From NCBI GenBank assembly GCA_016296985.1, contig JAEDHM010000055.1, positions 1-8,995 on the forward strand: a stretch of 8,995 nucleotides of DNA, in the 5' to 3' direction. The notes below the pieces were generated by a model, which made no database searches, was not told the DNA's origin, and worked only from the letters and a program-made list of their open reading frames with translations. This DNA is from Clostridia bacterium. GTDB lineage: Bacteria > Bacillota > Clostridia > Christensenellales > CAG-1252. The position numbers were made by a program, and so were the translations under genes. Every line of letters starts with the position of its first letter. Positions within the stretch are counted from its first letter, which is position 1. Of the stretch, positions 5,884 to 8,995 are shown one piece after another.

Positions 5884-8766
5884 CTATTCTTCTTCTATAT
5901 CCAATTCTCCAAAGGTACGATAAACGTTGAGGAAGTCGAATTCTTTCGAGCCCGTCTTCAATTCGTCGTAACCTACTATGCAGTTATGGTGTTTTCTCTC
6001 TCTATTCTTAGTTGCGTTGTATATAAAGCCATTGGCAATGTGGAAACGATTCCACCTTTCGTGCTCAATCCTGCCAAGATAGTCAAAAGACTCGGCAGTG
6101 TCACCTTTACCGTCACCGAAAACTCGGCGTTTTTCAGCAGAAGTCTTTTCAAACAAGGTTACTGCATTGTTTGACTCCATAGAATACAAGTCAAGTTTCT
6201 GCCATGCTTGTCTTGCTTTTAATTCTTTTTCCTTGTCTAAATCTTTTCCGAACAATTCTTTTGCCGCATCCTTTGCCAAGGCAGCATATCCTTTCTTTAA
6301 GGGCGTTTCATTTTTTTCACTGTCAGGCTTTTTACAATAAGCTTCAAATGGGGCTTTTACCGTCTTTTTCGCAGGTTGTTCATCAATCTCTTCGCTATAT
6401 ACAAGGCGATAGGAATAGTTGTACATAATTTCAGGACCGGGATCAACAATGGTGTCATAAGTGTAAAGGTAAGAATTTGCAAAACCATATCCAATAACAA
6501 CAACGTTGGGGTAATCCCTTTTGTCATTTTCCGTCCAATCTAAACGGGAAAGGTTTGACTCGTCACGCAAGTTTACTGCCACTGAAGTATGGCTGGTGGC
6601 AAGTTTGTGTAAAAGCTCTTCTCTCTTAACTGCAATACAATTTTCTATCCACTGATTTAAAGCCTTTTCTCTTGCTTTTCCATAGGCCTTTTGGGAAGAG
6701 TTTTTCATTACGTTGATTTCTTCTAATTCTTCTGCAGTAAGTTTATTGAGATGTTCTCGGTATGCTAACAAATCTTTGTTTAAAACTTCATCAATCTTGT
6801 GCTTTATGCTTCGCAACAATGTGTTTGCCATTTCAACGTTTGTTTCGTCTTCACCTAAAGCAATTACTATAAGTTTATAGGTCAAAGGACGAGGGGTACC
6901 GCCTACGTTTTCTTCCCAAAAATCGTGAAAACCTTTACCGGTACAGGACTCGTTGTAAAGATTGAACTTAGGATAGCAAGTTTTGCTACGAGGATTATTT
7001 CTCATTACGGGATGATTTTCGTAAACCTTCTCAAGATAGGAATCAAAAGCCTTTCTGTATTCATTTTTGCGAGTTTCATCCTTGTCTTTCAAATCTTTTT
7101 CACCAAGCAACGCGCAATCGATAAAGGGATAGCGAATAGCAAATAGACCGCCCCTCTCCATCATCATTTTATCGAAAACGTCGGCAGTATAATCTACGGA
7201 GTGATAACGGTTCTTGAGATTATCGTGAGCGGATTTCTCGTTATCATATTGCACGGGAGTCCTGGCTTTTTCCTCATCAACTTCTAGGGAAGCGGCGTTG
7301 ATATATGACCGCAAAACTGTTTCTCTTCCGTTTTGACCAAAGCCCAAAACGAGAGTGTTGAAATTCTCTGAATCTTCAGCATAATAGTCGTAAAAGGTGA
7401 GTTTTTCGGGAAGCTTTAATTCTGAAAGACTAAAACCCTTTTCAGAAGCACACAAATAAGCTTTTTTCGTGTACTCATCTCTTCTCTTAATATTATCGTA
7501 GGCTTCGTCTTTTGCACGTGCAAAGTGCTTGCCTACCATATTTGCCTCGTTTATGACGTGAAGGTTAAACATTTCGTCAGCCAATTTAACTTGCTTTTCC
7601 ACATCGGAAATAGCATTAAATCTATAACATAGTTTTTGCTTGATTTGTCTTGCCCATTTGCCGTCCTTTGTGTAAAGAAGTTTGCCTGTTTTAACACTCA
7701 CTTTTTTATTATATTTTAAAATCTTATTTGCTTCTTTCGTCCAAATGGCTTTAAGACGATCATCCAAAAGTTCTTTAACTACGTTGCGAATATTTTCCTT
7801 TTCAAAACGGTCGTAGCTAAAATAATCTATGTCATTATCAGACAAAAGATAAAAATCAACTGAAATACGTTTAAATCCTCTAGCACCATAATATTCTCTA
7901 GTCAAAGAGGTCATTTCGTCAAAAATAATCTCTTTATTTACCGACTCATCTCCAACACCTCGCTCGTCAAGGCTGAGCGCAAAAAAGTGAATTTTACTGC
8001 ATTTTGCATCTTTTCCTCTGCCCGACAAAACTTCGTTTTCGTCAATAAAGATATCATTGTTCAAATTCAAAAATCCCAAACGGCGTAAAACCGATGCGTT
8101 TTCTCCCTTGTTTGCATCCTTTGCCATGGAAACGTAAAGATATCCACTTTCCATAACTTCCATATTCATAGGATTATCTTTGTCAAAACGAGGAATTGAA
8201 TAACCTGCAAAAATTATAATGCAACGTCTTCTTTCCTTGCGAGGTTTGCTCTTTTTTTCTTTAGCGTATTTTTCACTTATGCTGTGAGCCAAAGACAAGG
8301 CGTCGGGGGTAACTGCGGAGAAAACGTAAATGTCGGTTTTTCTTGCATACGCCCTGTTTTTAAGCAATAAGGAATAGAACGAGCGGGAAACACGGCAAAA
8401 GATTTCAAAACTTGCTTTTGCGGTAAAGATACTTACGAATACCAAACCGGCATAAAGGGCAGATGCGCCGTAAAGCACGTCGATAAAAATGTTTCCAATA
8501 GATTCGCCAAGACCGTCGAATGCCAAACCGCTTATACCGCCGTACAACGAGCGCAGTACTCCTACGACTACGTTAGATTCGTATGCAATAAGTTCGATTG
8601 CCATACGGACGGCAACGGCGAAAATGTAAGCGAATCCTACGATACTTACTTCAACGGCAAGTTTTTTGGTTGCGAAGCGCTTTCTAAATGAAAAATATAC
8701 AACCATGGTAAGTAGGTATGCTACAAGCACGATTAAAACGCCTATCACGCCCCACAAAATATCCAT
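5884..8766 (-). CDS. Membrane protein with tandem TrkA-N/RCK-like domains and a C-terminal RyR domain
   Basis: Function unknown; predicted cytosolic ligand sensor anchored in the membrane (960 residues). Three hydrophobic helices lie at about 4-25, 37-61 and 90-114. Basic segments after helix 1 (RKRFATKK) and after helix 3 place the large C-terminal part in the cytosol. Unit 1 begins with TDIYVFSAVTPDALSLAHS (144-162), a Rossmann strand-loop-helix lacking the glycine loop, and continues to FFALSLDE (261-268). Unit 2 has the classic loop LVLGFGQNGRE (472-482) and, after an insertion of about 150 residues, KLIVIALGEDETNVEMANTL (631-650), the TrkA-N 'ALxDDExNxxxA' pattern. A further strand, NVVVIGYGFA (754-763), follows. 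The C-terminus has AWQKLDLYSMESNNA (854-868), LGRIEHERWNRFHIANGF (897-914) and HNCIVGYDEL (927-936), the usual hallmarks of bacterial RyR domains. The ATG at 8766 is chosen because AAAGGAG sits just before it; the upstream TTG-type start (8787) lies across that site. It has its own promoter and terminator. Domain calls come from motif recognition only. Confidence 0.85.
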   Translation of the reverse strand: MDILWGVIGVLIVLVAYLLTMVVYFSFRKRFATKKLAVEVSIVGFAYIFAVAVRMAIELIAYESNVVVGVLRSLYGGISGLAFDGLGESIGNIFIDVLYGASALYAGLVFVSIFTAKASFEIFCRVSRSFYSLLLKNRAYARKTDIYVFSAVTPDALSLAHSISEKYAKEKKSKPRKERRRCIIIFAGYSIPRFDKDNPMNMEVMESGYLYVSMAKDANKGENASVLRRLGFLNLNNDIFIDENEVLSGRGKDAKCSKIHFFALSLDERGVGDESVNKEIIFDEMTSLTREYYGARGFKRISVDFYLLSDNDIDYFSYDRFEKENIRNVVKELLDDRLKAIWTKEANKILKYNKKVSVKTGKLLYTKDGKWARQIKQKLCYRFNAISDVEKQVKLADEMFNLHVINEANMVGKHFARAKDEAYDNIKRRDEYTKKAYLCASEKGFSLSELKLPEKLTFYDYYAEDSENFNTLVLGFGQNGRETVLRSYINAASLEVDEEKARTPVQYDNEKSAHDNLKNRYHSVDYTADVFDKMMMERGGLFAIRYPFIDCALLGEKDLKDKDETRKNEYRKAFDSYLEKVYENHPVMRNNPRSKTCYPKFNLYNESCTGKGFHDFWEENVGGTPRPLTYKLIVIALGEDETNVEMANTLLRSIKHKIDEVLNKDLLAYREHLNKLTAEELEEINVMKNSSQKAYGKAREKALNQWIENCIAVKREELLHKLATSHTSVAVNLRDESNLSRLDWTENDKRDYPNVVVIGYGFANSYLYTYDTIVDPGPEIMYNYSYRLVYSEEIDEQPAKKTVKAPFEAYCKKPDSEKNETPLKKGYAALAKDAAKELFGKDLDKEKELKARQAWQKLDLYSMESNNAVTLFEKTSAEKRRVFGDGKGDTAESFDYLGRIEHERWNRFHIANGFIYNATKNRERKHHNCIVGYDELKTGSKEFDFLNVYRTFGELDIEEE

Positions 8767-8780
8767 AATTATCTCCTTTA
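8764..8780 (-). promoter_or_regulatory. Ribosome binding site deciding the start of the TrkA-N/RyR gene
   Basis: TAAAGGAGAT lies about six bases before the ATG at 8766 and is the best Shine-Dalgarno match in the window. A start seven codons upstream would put this site inside the coding region and has no site of its own, so the ATG at 8766 is preferred. Confidence 0.85.
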
Positions 8781-8824
8781 AAGGCAATTCAGCAATGTAA
8801 ATCGCCCCTTACGTTCTATTTTTT

Positions 8825-8854
8825 ATATTAACATTTGTCTGTATATATTGTCAA
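8825..8854 (-). promoter_or_regulatory. Strong sigma-70 type promoter of the TrkA-N/RyR gene
   Basis: A perfect TTGACA (8854-8849) is followed after 18 bases by TAATAT (8830-8825), with a TGT before the -10 giving an extended -10 (TGTTAATAT). Transcription should begin near 8818, leaving a leader of about 50 bases before the ATG at 8766. The quality of the boxes suggests substantial basal expression. Confidence 0.78.
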
Positions 8855-8880
8855 TCACCATTTCCGATGCCTAGTTATTA

Positions 8881-8908
8881 TTAAAATCCGTCCAAAGGGA
8901 CGAATTTT
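8881..8908 (-). terminator. Rho-independent terminator upstream of the TrkA-N/RyR promoter
   Basis: CGTCC (8902-8898 region on the minus strand) pairs with GGACG (8893-8889) around a four-base loop. A single C/A mismatch is followed by AAAAT/ATTTT, so the outer stem supplies A and U tracts on both sides and it could work in both directions. It most likely ends a minus-strand transcript coming from beyond the right edge. Confidence 0.65.
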
Positions 8909-8924
8909 ATAACTTTGTTTTATT

Positions 8925-8948
8925 GAGTAATTCTTTACGCTATTACTC
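8925..8948 (-). repeat. Perfect 7-bp inverted repeat (hairpin)
   Basis: GAGTAAT (8925-8931) and ATTACTC (8942-8948) are exact reverse complements separated by ten bases. It lies just upstream, in the direction of transcription, of the terminator at 8908-8881. No gene is visible in 8909-8995, although a minus-strand frame open from the edge to a TAA at 8976-8974 could be the last six codons of an upstream gene (low confidence). Confidence 0.45.
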
Positions 8949-8995
8949 CTAAAACTACAAGACAACAAATGAATTAGGTCAACTTATCCTCTTCA

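Noticed and set aside
8500..8580. Potassium-channel selectivity filter in the TrkA-N/RyR protein
   Set aside because: No TVGYG-like motif is present in the segment between helices 2 and 3; only a glycine-rich SLYGG stretch.
8767..8787. Upstream start at 8787 for the TrkA-N/RyR gene
   Set aside because: It would place the strong AAAGGAG site inside the coding region and has no ribosome site of its own.

Overview
The window is AT-rich, and every supported gene is on the minus strand, so transcription runs from high to low coordinates. The promoters have sigma-70/sigma-A form: TTGACA-like -35 boxes, TATAAT-like -10 boxes and two extended TGn motifs. Several starts have clear AGGAG-like ribosome binding sites, and the gene set includes YitT with DUF2179, a type III glutamine synthetase and a YdiF/Uup-like ABC-F factor. 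Together these suggest an uncultured or anaerobic Firmicute (Clostridia-like). Type III glutamine synthetase also occurs in Bacteroidetes, but the promoters here do not look like the Bacteroidetes -33/-7 type. The lineage is an inference.

Layout in transcription order. (1) 8995-8767: end of an upstream transcription region with two hairpins (one terminator-like), then a strong promoter and ribosome binding site. (2) 8766-5884: a 960-residue membrane protein with three N-terminal membrane helices, two TrkA-N/RCK-like Rossmann units (the first degenerate, the second with an intact GFGQNG loop) and a C-terminal RyR (ryanodine-receptor repeat-like) domain. It has its own promoter and a strong terminator (about 5850-5874), so it is a stand-alone unit. 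It is the least ordinary item in the window. (3) 5812-3746: glutamine synthetase type III (glnN), followed by a weak terminator. (4) 3745-3398: a 348-base gene-free stretch with a good promoter and a leader of about 190 nt that contains a small GC hairpin. (5) 3397-1508: a duplicated ATP-binding ABC-F protein. (6) 1507-1409: a strong extended -10 promoter beside a perfect 8-bp inverted repeat. (7) 1408-497: a YitT-family membrane protein. (8) 495-1: the N-terminal 165 residues of an L-serine ammonia-lyase, one base after the yitT stop; the rest lies outside the window.

How they fit together: yitT and the serine dehydratase form a tightly packed operon, which suggests linked function or at least co-expression. 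glnN (ammonia assimilation) and serine dehydratase (ammonia release) are both nitrogen-metabolism genes but sit in separate units. The abcF gene looks independently regulated. The TrkA-N/RyR membrane protein is predicted to sense a cytosolic nucleotide or similar ligand and act at the membrane; its function is unknown. I saw no mobile element, CRISPR array, tRNA or rRNA.
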